From Inonotus obliquus (Eukaryota; Basidiomycota; Agaricomycetes; Hymenochaetales; Hymenochaetaceae), in the NCBI GenBank assembly GCA_032164295.1, contig JAJHTX010000011.1:1612001-1676000 (forward strand): a stretch of DNA of 64,000 nucleotides, written 5' to 3'. The translations under genes were made by a program, and so were the position numbers. A model generated the notes under the pieces. The model was given only the letters and a program-made list of their open reading frames with translations, made no database searches and was not told where the DNA came from. Shown here one piece after another: positions 11,672 to 23,020 of the stretch. Position 1 is the stretch's first letter. Every line of letters starts with the position of its first letter.

Positions 11672-12423
11672 CAACAACAATTGGATGCAATGGCTGGCAA
11701 ACAACAAAAATTGATGTAGTGACGGAACAGATGGACAGAAGGATGTGAGAGTTGGTATGCACATTGAGAAGGCTAAAGAGGACTAAAGGCAAGATAAGAT
11801 ATATGATATGATCAAGGCAGAAGATGCAATAGGTTAACAATACAATAGTCATACAAGCCTCAATAATAATGAATAAGAAAATCAATCATGCACACCTCAG
11901 CATTAGCTTCAGATATATTCTTAGAGGTGGCAGTGTTAGAAAAGCGATATAATTCACTATTACCAAGTCTGATTAATAACCCGAAGCAACTCCAATATGA
12001 ATTGGATATAGGAATGGTTAAATATGGTTACACAAGTACTACAACAGCCAATTATACCAGCAACACCAAGATCAAGAGTTTTACAGTACTGTAGTACCTG
12101 TAGACCAGCACACAAGATAGCAGAGAAGTTACTTTGAGAGATACTGGAGGAAATTAACATATTTAACAATAATCAAAGGACAATCAGACATAATGATTAG
12201 GAGATGATTCATCATAATGAACTACAAGCTGAACACAACTGTACAGAAGGCTTATGAACAAGAAGTCAGATTACTCTTTTAGATAATTATTACTTCCTAA
12301 TAGTAATAGGAATATGGAACGTTGCTTCAAAAGAAGACAATCATAAATGCGATGTAGTGGTACTAGACATCAACATTCTATACAGGAACAAACCTGAACA
12401 TGTAGCAAGAGAGTCAGCCTTTA
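11672..12423. other. Intergenic, no gene seen
   Basis: AT-rich sequence between the two Copia relics. I see no convincing coding frame, RNA gene or repeat end. Confidence 0.4.
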
Positions 12424-13343
12424 AGTGGTGTGCACATTGAGAGACGAAGCAAGCATTCCTTATCCCTCTCACAGAGACAGTACATTGTGGATGTGCTTGA
12501 GAGATTTGGGATGTCTTACTGCAGTTCTGTGAAGACCCCCATTGTTAAGCATCATAAGCTTAGCAAGGTAATGGCTCCTCAGACAGAGCAGAAGATAGCT
12601 TATATGCAGACTGTACCATACAAGCAACTGGTTAGTGCACTCATGTATCTGGCTGTAGCCACTAGGCCAGATATTGCTTATTGCTGTAGAGGTTCTGGTT
12701 CTCCTCCAATTCTGGTGTTGCATACTGGAAGGCTGCAAAGCACCTGTGCAGATATCTGCAAGGGACAGAGGACTATAAGCTTACCTATGCTCCAGATCCC
12801 TCCTCCTCTGAGCCATTCATCACCTACTGTGATGCAGACCATGGTGGCAATTAGGACAACAAGAGGTCCACTAATGGGATGGTGATAAAGATGGGAACTG
12901 GTGCAATTAGCTAGGCTAGCAAGTTACAGCCTTTTGTGACTCTGTCCACCACTAAAACAGAATACATTACTGCAGTCAGTGCAGGTCAGTAGATCATGTG
13001 GCTAAGAAATCTGTTCACAGAGTTTGGGTATAGCCTTGATGCACTCTCCTCCTTATAGATGGATAACCAGTCTGCCCTGTCTGTTGCCCAGAATCCAGAG
13101 CACCATAGAAGGATGAATCATCTGGACCTGAGGTTCTATTGGCTTAGAGATGTTGTTGAGGCTGGTCATGTCAAAGTAAACTTATATGCCCACCAAGACT
13201 GTGCCTGCAGACATTCTCACCAAGGCCTTAGGATGTGTTAAGGTGCAGCAGATGGTTGGACTTCTTGGACTTTCATAGTTGAGACATGTGTCAGATCAGG
13301 GAGAATGTTGAAATTCTGATCCTAATACATTCTTCTTATTTAT
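12424..13343 (+). pseudogene. Inverted partial copy of the Copia relic (reverse transcriptase end to RNase H)
   Basis: It starts inside the region after YVDD (GVHIERRSKHSLS) and runs through RNase H (DNQSALSVAQ at 13059) into the first ~40 bp of the 3' LTR. Relative to the copy at 7143-7800 it is in opposite orientation. From about 12780 to 13305 the two are essentially identical, including shared nonsense codons, while the upstream part (12430-12650) differs at roughly one residue in six. It retains the ~100-bp block lost from the other copy. It ends abruptly at the TA before the CAGGGAAAT end of a fold-back element at 13346. Confidence 0.8.
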
Positions 13344-13345
13344 TA

Positions 13346-13616
13346 CAGGGAAATGCAGAATAATTTGGACACGTGATTTTTTTTCCATTTTTGGCATTTT
13401 CAGCAGCTCCCAACACAAACCTCTCCATATCTCCATCAAAATGTGACTGTTTTGCATCATTTAAGTTGCTAAATTCATGCCTCAATCGTGTCATCCAAAC
13501 TGTAACAAACCCAAGCAAAATTAATCAAGAATTGACCCTGAAATAGTGAAAGATGTCATTTTTTTATGTATTTCTCATGTACATTTTTTCCTGTACTCAA
13601 TTCTGGGTCTGCAGCA
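13346..13616. mobile_element. Fold-back element F2, left arm only
   Basis: Begins CAGGGAAATGCAG after TA (13344-13345) and follows the left arm of the fold-back family down to the 'gtctgcagcacccacaag' block. Gypsy gag sequence then replaces it. The rest of the element is missing, so this is a chimaeric junction created by deletion or by truncated Gypsy insertion. Confidence 0.7.
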
Positions 13617-13620
13617 CCCA

Positions 13621-14071
13621 CAAGACAGAGGCAATGAGTACAAAGATTTCCGTCGGGAATTCATACTGTATATCTCAGAGAACCCAGGAAGGCTTGGAAC
13701 CGACGTCAACTGGATCAAGTTTGTACTATCCTACCTAAAGTTAGGACGAGCTTCGATGTGGGTGCAAAACTACGTCGACCAAAATACTAGAGCAGATGGA
13801 AGTTCAACCATTCCAGACGACTTCAAGAAGTTCATTGAAGCCCTCAACACGTCTTTCAGAGACCCCCACAGAGCATCTAAAGCACTGGAGCAAATCTATA
13901 CAGAAGTACAAGGATGTCATACAGCTGATGAATTCTTCAACGTCTTTGAGCAACTACAAATCTCAGTGGGACTTGTCAAGAAGGAACATAATGCTATCCT
14001 TATCCATTGTCTGGAACAGGCGGTCAACTCTGACGTCCTTCGAGGAATAATGCGAGCAGAAAAGGTACCGG
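13621..14071 (+). pseudogene. Gypsy gag, N-terminal fragment
   Basis: One open frame reads as the retrotransposon gag capsid region (DFRREFILYISENPGR … GRASMWVQNYVDQ … AEKVP). It stops being gag at the R element; the reading resumes as FNEWKAKALAVDAVEQQ at 15397. Start missing, because the element is 5'-truncated. Confidence 0.75.
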
Positions 14072-15391
14072 TGAAGAGAACTACATGCGGCTGAGCTCGG
14101 TATCAAGCCCGGTATCCCATTCTACACTTATCCCATGCTACGGTACGGTCCCATCTACACCTTCCAGTATCCACCAGCACACCTAGAGAAACTGTCGGTC
14201 CTATTTCTCAAGATACTGAATGCCGAGAGTACCGGTACCGAGCGCCAAGAAACCCAGTACCGAGAATACCGAGAGTGCCGAGTGCCGAGAAACCCGGTAC
14301 CGAGACAAATTGACAATTCAACATGCTCTCATGACATGAATTGGACGTCTCCCTCTCTGGTATTCATTCCTGATGGTTGGACTATGCATGCCAGTTCTTT
14401 GAGGAAGCTCAGGGTCAGTATCTGTTAAGGTTTTCAGGTCCGGTACCACCAGGAACGTGTCGGTATCAATCAGCAGGGGCGCGGATCTCTTGTCCTAAGG
14501 ACTTTTCATCCAGGGGTACTATATGCTACGTTTTCATTAGTATCTTGTCCTCTCTAACCCTTTCTTGTTGTCCCCCTGATGGTGCTGCAATGTTCACTTT
14601 CCTTGTTACATTTTTCTTCAGACTTTTCTTTGTTTTGATCTTCCTTTCTACTTTCTCCTTTTGGATTTATGAGCTAACTACGGTACAGTAGTATAAATAT
14701 CTCCTCCTGTACGTAGTAGCTCTCCAGGTAATCTTAGGAGCTAGCCTCTAGCATGAGGGCTCGGGTTTTCTCACCCCCTTCTCAGTTCTGTCTCAGTCTC
14801 ATCTCAAGCTTCGTCCCAGTCCCATCCCAGTTCCATCTCAAGTGAACCTTCAGAGTTAGCCTCCTATGTAAGGGCTCAGGTTTGCTTCCCGGTCCAGTCA
14901 ACACTCTCAGCCACCAGTCTCCTCCAGTTTGTTTCTTGCTATACCACCCCGTGCTAGCAGTTTCCTTGCAGTACCGACCTGTACCGACATTTTTCCCATG
15001 GTACCAACATTTTGTTATCCTTCGTATTCTGCACATCATTCTTTTGTTTTTGTACTGACCCTTTTGTTTGACAACATACCTTCACGTACCGACCCCTTTG
15101 TTTCTGTACCGACCTGTACCAAGGTTTTTCCTATGGTATTAGACTATTGTTTTGCTACATTCTCTCTCATACCGACCTGTACCGAAGTTTTTCCCACATT
15201 CTAAACTGTCCTTTTTATACCAGAATCACATACTCTTTGCTTCTGGCCCATCCATTCACTCCTCCTTTTCATAGACAACAAGTACTGTGACCATACTGGT
15301 TAAGTACCGGCACGTATTAGCCCTCCCCCACTTAAAACCATACACCCCTTGTCTCAGTACCTCCGGTACCGGACGCGATCTCGCACATTTA
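14072..15391 (+). mobile_element. R element, copy B, inside Gypsy gag
   Basis: Runs from TGAAGAGAACTAC to TCGCACATTTA, 1320 bp. Removing it restores the gag frame (…AEKVP|MKFNEWKA…). Flanks CCGG (14068-14071) and CCGA (15392-15395) are a 4-bp target duplication with one transition; the sequence without the insert would read gtaccgatgaag. A TATAAATA box lies at 14692-14699. A run of CGGTACC-type motifs lies at ~14190-14310 and again at ~14980-15190. Confidence 0.78.
14692..14699 (+). promoter_or_regulatory. TATA box of the R element
   Basis: TATAAATA, followed within 50 bp by a CT-rich stretch. The same box is present in the other R copies (for example on the minus strand near 34250 and 42415). 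It suggests an internal promoter, as in an LTR. Confidence 0.45.
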
Positions 15392-18300
15392 CCGATGAAG
15401 TTCAACGAATGGAAAGCAAAAGCACTAGCCGTTGATGCCGTGGAACAACAGCTTTGAACACAACTACGTCCAAATTGACCATCAGTACGAACCTTCCCCC
15501 CTCTCTCTCAAAATCAATACCGTCAACCTCCAGGACCCCCACCCCAACAACAGCAAGCATCACAACCACAACATCCCCCATTACAGGCACAAGGAGTAAA
15601 ACCGGGTACATACCCTAGAATGGGAGTCCCCATGGAAGTCGATGCAGCTCATCGTCGACTACTTTGCTGGGCGAGCAGGAAGCCTGGACACTTTGCAAAC
15701 AAATGTCCGGACCGAGCACAGGTAGTATGACAAATCATTGTGGGAATGGACCTGACAATTCAAAGGGAGATGGCGGAACAGCTTGATGAACTGCCAGAGT
15801 CGGCTTTTGTCAAAGAAGAATACAGCAAGGAAGTTGTGGAAGTTAGGGCTACAACCAAGACCAAAGGCGTCAACGTCGAGCAGAATTTTTCGAAAGACCA
15901 GCAGTAGACGTTGTAACTACTGGTCAACAATCTCAAGGACTCTCGTCTTCGCTAAATTATAACTCGCGTGCTGTACAGTATTTAGATGCGCCTCAATACA
16001 CCGAGTTAAAAAATCACGAGATCCTCAACGACGTAATACCTACCCCCAAAAAAGAAGATAACCTAGACTTTGACAACTATGATGATGTGTGGATGTGTGA
16101 TAGAGGTATACAACCTAAGAAGAAAGAACCGGAGGCCATTTTTGTGCGACGGACAAATGGATATCAACTGGATGTCATCGTAACTATCATTCATCCCTTC
16201 GATCGGAAACTGACCCCCGAAGATAAACAGGAGATGGATTAGCTAGACAGAGAAGAATATGATACGGACAGACAGGAACTGGATGCACATGTGCTCATTG
16301 ACTCTGGAGCAACTGGTTCTCTCATCGACAAAGGATTTGTCGAAAGATACAAGATCTCCACCAAACACTATATTCGTCCTATACCACTCTTTAATGCTGA
16401 TGGAACTGGCAACAAGGAGGGTTCAATGACGGAGTATGTGGAGATACAGATGATCTTCGATAGGATACATGAAGAGACTATTCGTCTAGCAGTGACATCC
16501 CTAGCGTCAACTAATGTCTTTCTTGAGTATGACTGGCTATGCAAGCACAATCTGGAAATTGACTGGAAGATGGGCGTCATGACATTTACTCGTTGCTCGG
16601 AGACATGTTGGTCCTTGGAGAGGGAGGTGGAAGAGTATTGTAAGAAGCAGGTCAGAAGAATGACAAAGTGGCCAGAGTATCTCGATGAATTTGCAGACGT
16701 CTTCAGTGAGCAGAACTTTGAAAAGTTGCCGAAGCATCGAGTTTGGGACCACGCCATCAAACTGAAGGCAGGTTTCAAGCCAAGCGACTGTAAGGTATAC
16801 CCGCTCAATCCAAAGGAGCAGCAGGTATTACAAGAGTTCATCGACAAAAACCTCGCTTCAGGACGCATTCGACACTCTAAATCTCCAATGGCATCACCGT
16901 TCTTTTTCATCAAGAAGGAAGACGGTTCCCTTCGAGCAATTTAGGATTACAGGAAGCTGAACAAAGGAACTATCAAGAACAAGTACCCACTTCCTTTAAT
17001 TCAAGAACTTGTCAACAAGGTCAGGAACTCTCGTTATATCACAAAGCTCGATGTTCGTTGGGGATACTACAACATTCGTATTTGGAAAGGTGACAAGTGG
17101 AAGGCAGCATTTAGAACAAATCTGGATTCTTTGAACCTACAGTTATGTTCTTCGGATTAACTAACACACCTGCAATGTTCCAAGGCTTCATGAATGACAT
17201 TTTCAGAGAGCTCGTACACAAAGGACACGTTATCATTTACCTCAATGACATACTCATCTTCTCCGAAGAGCAGGATGAACACCAGCAGCTGGTTAAACAA
17301 GTATTCAATGTTTTACGAAAGAACAGCCTGTATCTCAAGTCTCAGAAATGCAAGTTCAAAACAGACCACGTCAAATACCTTGGTCACATCATCGGTAATG
17401 GAGTAGTAAAGGTGGATCCGAAAAAATTGAAAGTGATTCAGGAGTGGCCGGTGCCGAAGAACCTAAAGACGTTACAGGAGTTCCTAGAGTTTGGAAACTG
17501 GTTACAACAATTCATCAAAGATTACAGCGAGATTGTCAAACCACTTACAAAGCTGACAGGAAAGGTCAAATGGAAGTGGGAGGAGGAGGAACAAGCCACC
17601 TATGAGGAACTTAAGAGACGTCTATGCGAACCGCCCATGCTTGTTATTCCAAACAACGAAGGAGCATTTAGAGTTGAAGCCGATGCATCAAACTATGCAA
17701 CTGGAGGAGTGTTACTACAGGAGCAAGGGGGCAAGTGGAAACCAGTAGTGTATAGGTCAAAGACGTTGTCAGATGCCAAACAAAATTACGAGATCTATGA
17801 CAAAGAGATACTTGCAATTGTACAGGCTCTTAGGGAATAGCGACAGAATTTGCTAGGAGCTCGTCAACGTTTTGAAGTCTGGTCGGATTACGCTAATCTT
17901 CTCTACTTCAAGTCACCACAGAAGCTGAACTACCGTCAGGCAAGATGGCGACTCGAACTAGCCGATTTCGACTTTACATTGATTCATAAAGCAGGAACGT
18001 TGATGGGCAAAGCTGACCTTCTGTCAGGACGAGCGGACTATGATAAAGGCGAACATAATAATGAAAATGTCACCTTTATAAAGGAAGACTGGTGAGTGTG
18101 AGGAGTGGTGCGGACGTCGCAGGAGGATGTGTTAGAAAAGGTATAGGAGGTGCAGTAGGAGGTAAAGAAGAGACCGAAAGGAGTCGTACCAAAGGATGGG
18201 TAGTTAAAGCTAGAAAACATCATCTTTGTGCCAAACGACGTAAAAGAGCTTGTGTTGAAGGAGTACCATAATTCACCAATGGCTGGGCATCCTAGAACGA

Positions 18301-19679
18301 CAAAGACCGTTAACCTCATACGCTGAAAGTTCTGGTGGCCTACAATGCTCTACGACATCCATATGTATGTCAAAGGATGCAACAAGTGCCAAAGAACAAA
18401 AGCTACGAGGGTGACAAGAGTAAGGAGTCTACATCTGAACGAAGTATCTGACAAGCCATGGGAAATTGTCACTGTTGACTTAATTGGAGAGCTACTAGAA
18501 TTAGAGGGATACAATGCTATCTGCATAATCGTTGACTGCTTTAGCAAACAGATTCATGCGGTGCTGACTACGACAAAGTTAACAGCTAAAGGAATGGCTA
18601 GGATTTACAGAGATCATGTCTTTCGTCATCATGGACTACCGCACAAAATTATCCACAATAGAGGGACCCAGTTTGATGCCAAGATAATGAAGGAATTGTA
18701 CAAGCTCCTGCACATCGAAGGGAATCCATCAATGGCGTATCACCCACAGACGGATGGACAAACTGAGCAGGTTAATCAGGAACTGAAACAGTACCTTCAT
18801 CTCTATGTGGATCATCAACAGTTGGACTGGGCAAATTGGTTGGCTATGGCTGAATTTGTGTACAATAATCAGAAGCACTCTGCAACAAAGATGTCCCCTT
18901 TCTTTGCAAACCTCGGCAGGAATCTAGATGACTTCTTGAATATTGCAACGTCTTCCTCAAATATGGTTATCGAGAACTTTGCGAAGCAAATCAAGGAAAC
19001 CCATGAGCTAGCCAAAGAAAACCTTCAGAGGGCTGCTGACGACATAAAGAAGTACTATGACCGTCAAGTAGGAAAGTCAATAGAGTTCGTACCAGGAGAC
19101 AAGGTATTTCTGGACGGACGAAATATCAAAACGACAAGGCCTACAAAGAAGTTGGAGGACAAGTGGTATGGACCTTACAAAATTGTTGAGAAGGTTGGAG
19201 CCGGCACGTACAGACTCAAGTTGCCGAAGACATGGAAGAAGATTCACCCTGTCTTCAATGAAATCCTACTGAAACCTGCAGTCAAGCCCTCATTCGAATC
19301 TCAGAAGAAAGCACCTCCACCGCCACCTGTTTTCGTCAATAAAGAAGAAGAATACGAGGTTGAAGAAATATTAGATTCACAACTGCATTGACGGAAGCTA
19401 TAATACCTGGTAAAGTGGGTAAGATACGAAGAAGCAACCTGGCAACTAGAGTTGGACTTAGGAGACAATGTAAAGGAAGCTGTTGACAAGTTCTACCGAA
19501 AACACCCAGGAGCCCCTTGTAAACTCACGATACCTCAATGGTCGTTACATCAGATCTTCACATACACAGAACCTCTGGACCCAGTGAATGGTTGGAAAGG
19601 AAAACCCATGGTCACAATTGATGTGGAGGATCTACCTCTCTATGTAGACCCACTTGATCAACCAGGACTGCTGGCATAA
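15392..19679 (+). pseudogene. Gypsy gag-pol relic (protease, RT, RNase H, integrase, chromodomain)
   Basis: A CCHC-like remnant (CWASRKPGHFANKC, ~15665) precedes a protease LIDSGATGS (16294). The RT starts near 16750, suffers one frameshift near 17120, and then one frame runs from 17145 to 19679 with only point stops. Stops occur at 16942 (TAG), 17838 (TAG), 18093 and 18099 (TGA), three TAGs between 18140 and 18210, 18324 (TGA), 19389 (TGA) and 19401 (TAA). Each is one C-to-T or G-to-A change from Gln, Arg or Trp. The RT active site reads YLND (Asn codon at 17244) instead of YLDD. The integrase second catalytic Asp is Asn (HNRGTQF, 18657). The chromodomain reads YEVEEILDS … YLVKWVRYEEATW (19350-19450). 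Confidence 0.88.
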
Positions 19680-19704
19680 AATGTTGGTTGGGACACCCAA
19701 CCTT

Positions 19705-19717
19705 GAAGGGGGGGGAA
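19705..19717 (+). other. Gypsy polypurine tract
   Basis: GAAGGGGGGGGAA lies directly before the TGTAAGAACAC start of the 3' LTR, the position required for plus-strand priming. Confidence 0.8.
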
Positions 19718-20217
19718 TGTAAGAACACTTTTCCTTTTTCGTCTTTTCTTATTTTTTGTATTCCATTATATTACTAATTTCCTTTCATTACTAATTCCTT
19801 ATGACTCCCTCCACCCCATCCTAATATATTACTAATACTGCATTACTAATTCCACCCCAACCCCAATAATGCTTACTTACTCTTACTCATTCTTACTGAC
19901 TTGTCGGGCCCTATTGTTTATTTGTTTATATTGTTATGCTGCTATACAGCACCTTCTTAGAGTAATACCTTCCCACATTCCAAGTGTATATAAGTAGATA
20001 GATCTTATCTCATCTTCCCCACTCGACTCTTCTACTTACCACCACAATGTTTTAGTTGTATACTGTTTCTAGACGCATGCATTACTCAAGGCTTATCACC
20101 TTAGATGTACATCACCGACAACTATGTACTCTCCCCAAGATGCAGTAGAGGTTGTCACTAGACGACCTTTGTGAGAACAGGCCTCGAGCGTGCACTGCTA
20201 CCTCATCTGTCTTAACA
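19718..20217 (+). repeat. Gypsy 3' LTR (500 bp)
   Basis: Starts TGTAAGAACA after the polypurine tract and ends TCTTAACA. A second copy of the same LTR at 36346-43185 has the same ends and is flanked by a perfect 5-bp duplication, which fixes the boundaries. A TATATAAG box lies at 19987-19994, followed by a CT-rich leader-like stretch. The base after the LTR starts host-derived MTR4-like sequence. Confidence 0.85.
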
Positions 20218-20770
20218 CCCAAACAATTGTGGCGACCTACTATAGTGGAAGAGCGTGTTCGAAGTTCACCGATGGATGAAGGATGGGGTACCACTGTTGG
20301 ATCCTATTTAGAACATGGGTATCAAGAATGAGAAGTTTAGGAAACTCGTCAAGGTAAGCTCTCCATCACAAATATACTTCACACCAACTGATTCGTTTCT
20401 TCTCTGCAGAAAATCGAGATCATGTAGGGCAAGATGTTCTCAAGTCTTTTACACAAGGATCCCCGATTATCAGAAGTGTACAGTCTTTACACCGAGAAAC
20501 AGCAATGTCAGACACAAATACAAGAGCTGAAGAAGCACGTTCAAGTGACACATGATGTTATGCAGCTTGAAGAACTGAAGAGTCGATAACGCAATTTACA
20601 ATGATTAGATTTTACTTCCTTTTCGAATATTGTCAACATGAAAGAATGCGTCACTTGCGAAATTAGTACTGGAGATGAACTTCTGCTTATAGAGCTTATC
20701 TTCAACGGTGTCTTCAACCCTTTACTCCTGGAACAATATGTAGCACTTTTGAGGGCTCGAATCCTGAATT
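20218..20770 (+). pseudogene. Fragment of host MTR4/DOB1 exosome RNA helicase gene
   Basis: The plus strand reads as the C-terminal half of the nuclear exosome helicase Mtr4 (Dob1). Visible blocks are LLDPI*NMGIKNEKFRKLVK at 20297-20353, then KIEIM*GKMFSSLLHKDPRL, then QIQELKKHVQVTHDVMQLEE, then EISTGDELLLIELIFNGVFN at 20660-20720. A spliceosomal intron is still present between the first two blocks (GTAAGC at 20354 to CTGCAG at 20409), so the piece is genomic, not a retrocopy. It has two premature stops and a frameshift near 20275, and fades after 20770. The known role of Mtr4 is 3'-end RNA processing with TRAMP. This copy cannot make it; the functional gene must be elsewhere. Confidence 0.8.
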
Positions 20771-21290
20771 CGCAAATGTTCTCTGCCATGCACTCTTGAC
20801 ATCATCTGCCAGTCAAAGAGTGAGTCCATTCCTTGCCCAAATCGCCTTGCCTCACCCCGCTACAGGCATATGTCTACCAACACCAGCACCAGTACCAAGA
20901 GTTGCCTCTGGTCCAAAATATGCAAATGTAAGTGGTGCATTTAGATAGTCTGGTTACTATATCAGTTCAGTTCATCTGTGCTGCCTGTATGATAGAGTAA
21001 TACAACTATTTTACCAATACAACTATATATTTCGCCTCAATTGCTATGCTATATGAAAGTATCCATCAAAATGTTAATTTAGCAAAAAGAATCATAATTT
21101 TTTGTGTCAAGTTGCATGAGATATGGTAGTTGCAATTCTAGGGAAGGAGATTCTGCATGTATGCATGACAGTTGACTACCCTGTTCTATCATGAAGAACA
21201 CAACATTGAGCCACAAAAAGCTGGATATGGTTTTATGCATAGCTGGCTTGAGTTTATATACTCGAATCAGATTTTCAAATAGAGTATTTC
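20771..21290. other. No gene seen
   Basis: Sequence after the MTR4 fragment. A weak continuation of the helicase gene to about 20930 is possible, but I cannot follow the frame. The rest is AT-rich without recognisable features. Confidence 0.35.
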
Positions 21291-21756
21291 ACGAGCTATA
21301 ATTCTTGCACTGCCTGAGGGAGGAGGTGAGGTACCAACTTAACAAGGTTGTCTTTCCTGTTCTTTCACGTACACACTACATTTCTCAGACATTTTTACAT
21401 GTGTAGAAGCACATTTTCGAGAAGATTTTTATGTGATTGTATCATATTTTTATGTGCTGTATTCAGTGAGCTACGAGCTTTGCATTACCTGAAGAAGGAT
21501 GTGAGGTACATACTTGACACAATTGTATCTTTTGTTCTGCCACGCACACATCACATTTCTGAGACATTTTTACACTGTTAGAAGCGCAATTTTAAGTACA
21601 TTTTTTATGTGTCTAGATCAGCTTTTTACATGCAGTATTGACTGAGAAATTGGCCGATTAGTCCGTTTTCGACCTCTGAGGGCATGACACGTGTCAAAAA
21701 AGCACGTGAGGGCCCAACTGCAAATCTTTTTGCAAACAGCTGTAAGTGGGAAAAGG
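21291..21756. repeat. Tandem ~170-bp repeat modules beside a fold-back element
   Basis: Two direct units (about 21291-21470 and 21471-21640) share 'gagctacgagctttgcatt', 'gaggtacatacttgac', 'catttctgagacatttttaca' and 'tagaagcgca' blocks. They are followed by the 'gagaaattggcc … gtcaaaaaagcacgtgagggcccaactgcaaat' module. The same set occurs at 35588-35922 and, inverted, at 23501-23830. Confidence 0.6.
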
Positions 21757-22805
21757 CTAATACATGATTTTTTTCAATTTCGGCCCCTCCAGTATCCCAG
21801 AATACCAAACAAACTGTATCTTACTCAATTCTTGACCGTTTTGCATCATCTGGGTTTCTAAATTCATGCTTCAATCATGCTATCCTAACTGTAACAAATC
21901 CAAGTATAATGTATCAAGAATTGACCCCGAAATGGCATAAAATGTCATTTTTTCATATATTTCTCATGTACATTTTTTCCTGCACTCAATTCTGGGTCTG
22001 CAGCACCCACAAGTGTCTCAGAATGCTCAGATGGAATAACTGTGAATTTAGAGACTGCATTTTGAGATGTATATTGAGCTGTAAGTGCCAGTCTGAGGCA
22101 TGTCTGAAAAGTAGAAATGCCCCCTCATCCCCCAAGCTTCCCATGCCCTAAGAAGAAATATCTGAGGCCAATTTCATACATTCAAAGTCATTCCAGGACT
22201 ATTGAAAGTGATTTGAGCACTTCTTGTGTCTTCTATAAGGATTGGTGCATTGTTTGAGGTGGGGGAGACAGAGCATATACACTATGCTTCCCTGCCTTTT
22301 TCCAGCTTCCCATCATATCAATTTGCTCTGAGAAAGGCTTAAATACATTTGAATATACTCTAAACAAGTTTCCATGCATGAATTTGGCTTTAGATACTTT
22401 TTCCAGGGCATGGGGAGCTTGGGGGATGAGGGGGCATTTCTACTTTTCAGACATGCCTCAGACTGGCACTTACAGCTTAATATACATCTCAAATGCAGTC
22501 TCTAAATTCACAGTTATTCCATCTGAGAATTCTGAGACACTTGTGGGTGCTGCAGACCCAGAATTGAGTGCAGGAAAAAATGTACATGAGAAATATATGA
22601 AAAAATGACATTTTATGCCATTTCGGGGTCAATTCTTGATACATTATACTTGGATTTGTTACAGTTAGGATAGCATGATTGAAGCATGAATTTAGAAACC
22701 CAGATGATGCAAAACGGTCAAGAATTGAGTAAGATACAGTTTGTTTTGTGTTCTGAGGTACTGGAGGGGCCAAAGTTGGAAAAAATCACATGTTCAAATT
22801 ATTAT
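21757..22805. mobile_element. Fold-back element F3 (~1.05 kb)
   Basis: Left and right arms of about 400 bp are inverted copies that meet in a loop of about 250 bp (~22150-22390). The right end reads ATGCATTTCCCTG followed by TA; the left end has diverged. No coding capacity. Many positions that are CG in the copy at 35937-43866 are TG or CA here, showing older age and CpG loss. Confidence 0.7.
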
Positions 22806-22807
22806 GC

Positions 22808-23020
22808 ATTTCCCTGTAACTAGTACATTCACGGTATTATTGTCTATGAAGAGGGGATGTTAATAGACTGGCTGGAAGAGAGGGGATAAGATTCTGGTAT
22901 GAAAAGAGAAGTTAGAATGGTAATAAAAACATCAAAACAAAAATAAAAGGGTTGGTACAGAAGAAAATGTGGTAAAACAAAAGTTTAATGCCATGAAAAA
23001 AAATGTTAGTACAGGTGTCT
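22808..23020. repeat. R element fragment
   Basis: About 200 bp match the start of R copy A (the 'gtctatgaaaaggaggagttaatagactggc' area at ~710-740 and the 'ggttggtac' blocks). Both ends are missing. The sequence from 23021 to 23500 shows no gene. Confidence 0.55.

Larger units (their letters stand above)
13617..20217 (+). mobile_element. 5'-truncated chromodomain Ty3/Gypsy retrotransposon (decayed)
   Basis: The element holds gag, protease, reverse transcriptase, RNase H, integrase and a C-terminal chromodomain in that order. A polypurine tract and a 500-bp 3' LTR follow. The 5' LTR and the gag start are missing; sequence joins a half fold-back element at about 13617. An R element (14072-15391) is inserted in gag. 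The chromodomain places it with the chromoviruses, the main Gypsy branch of fungi. A solo LTR of the same family lies at 36346-43185. Confidence 0.85.

Noticed and set aside
14083..14120. Treating the R element in Gypsy gag as the Gypsy's own LTR
   Set aside because: The Gypsy LTR is identified independently by the polypurine tract and by the CCCAT-flanked solo copy; R has different ends and a 4-bp target duplication.
19718..20260. Reading 'attgtggcgacc' after the Gypsy LTR as a primer-binding site of a second tandem element
   Set aside because: The sequence reads as MTR4 coding sequence from the first base after the LTR (PKQLWRP…), which explains it better.
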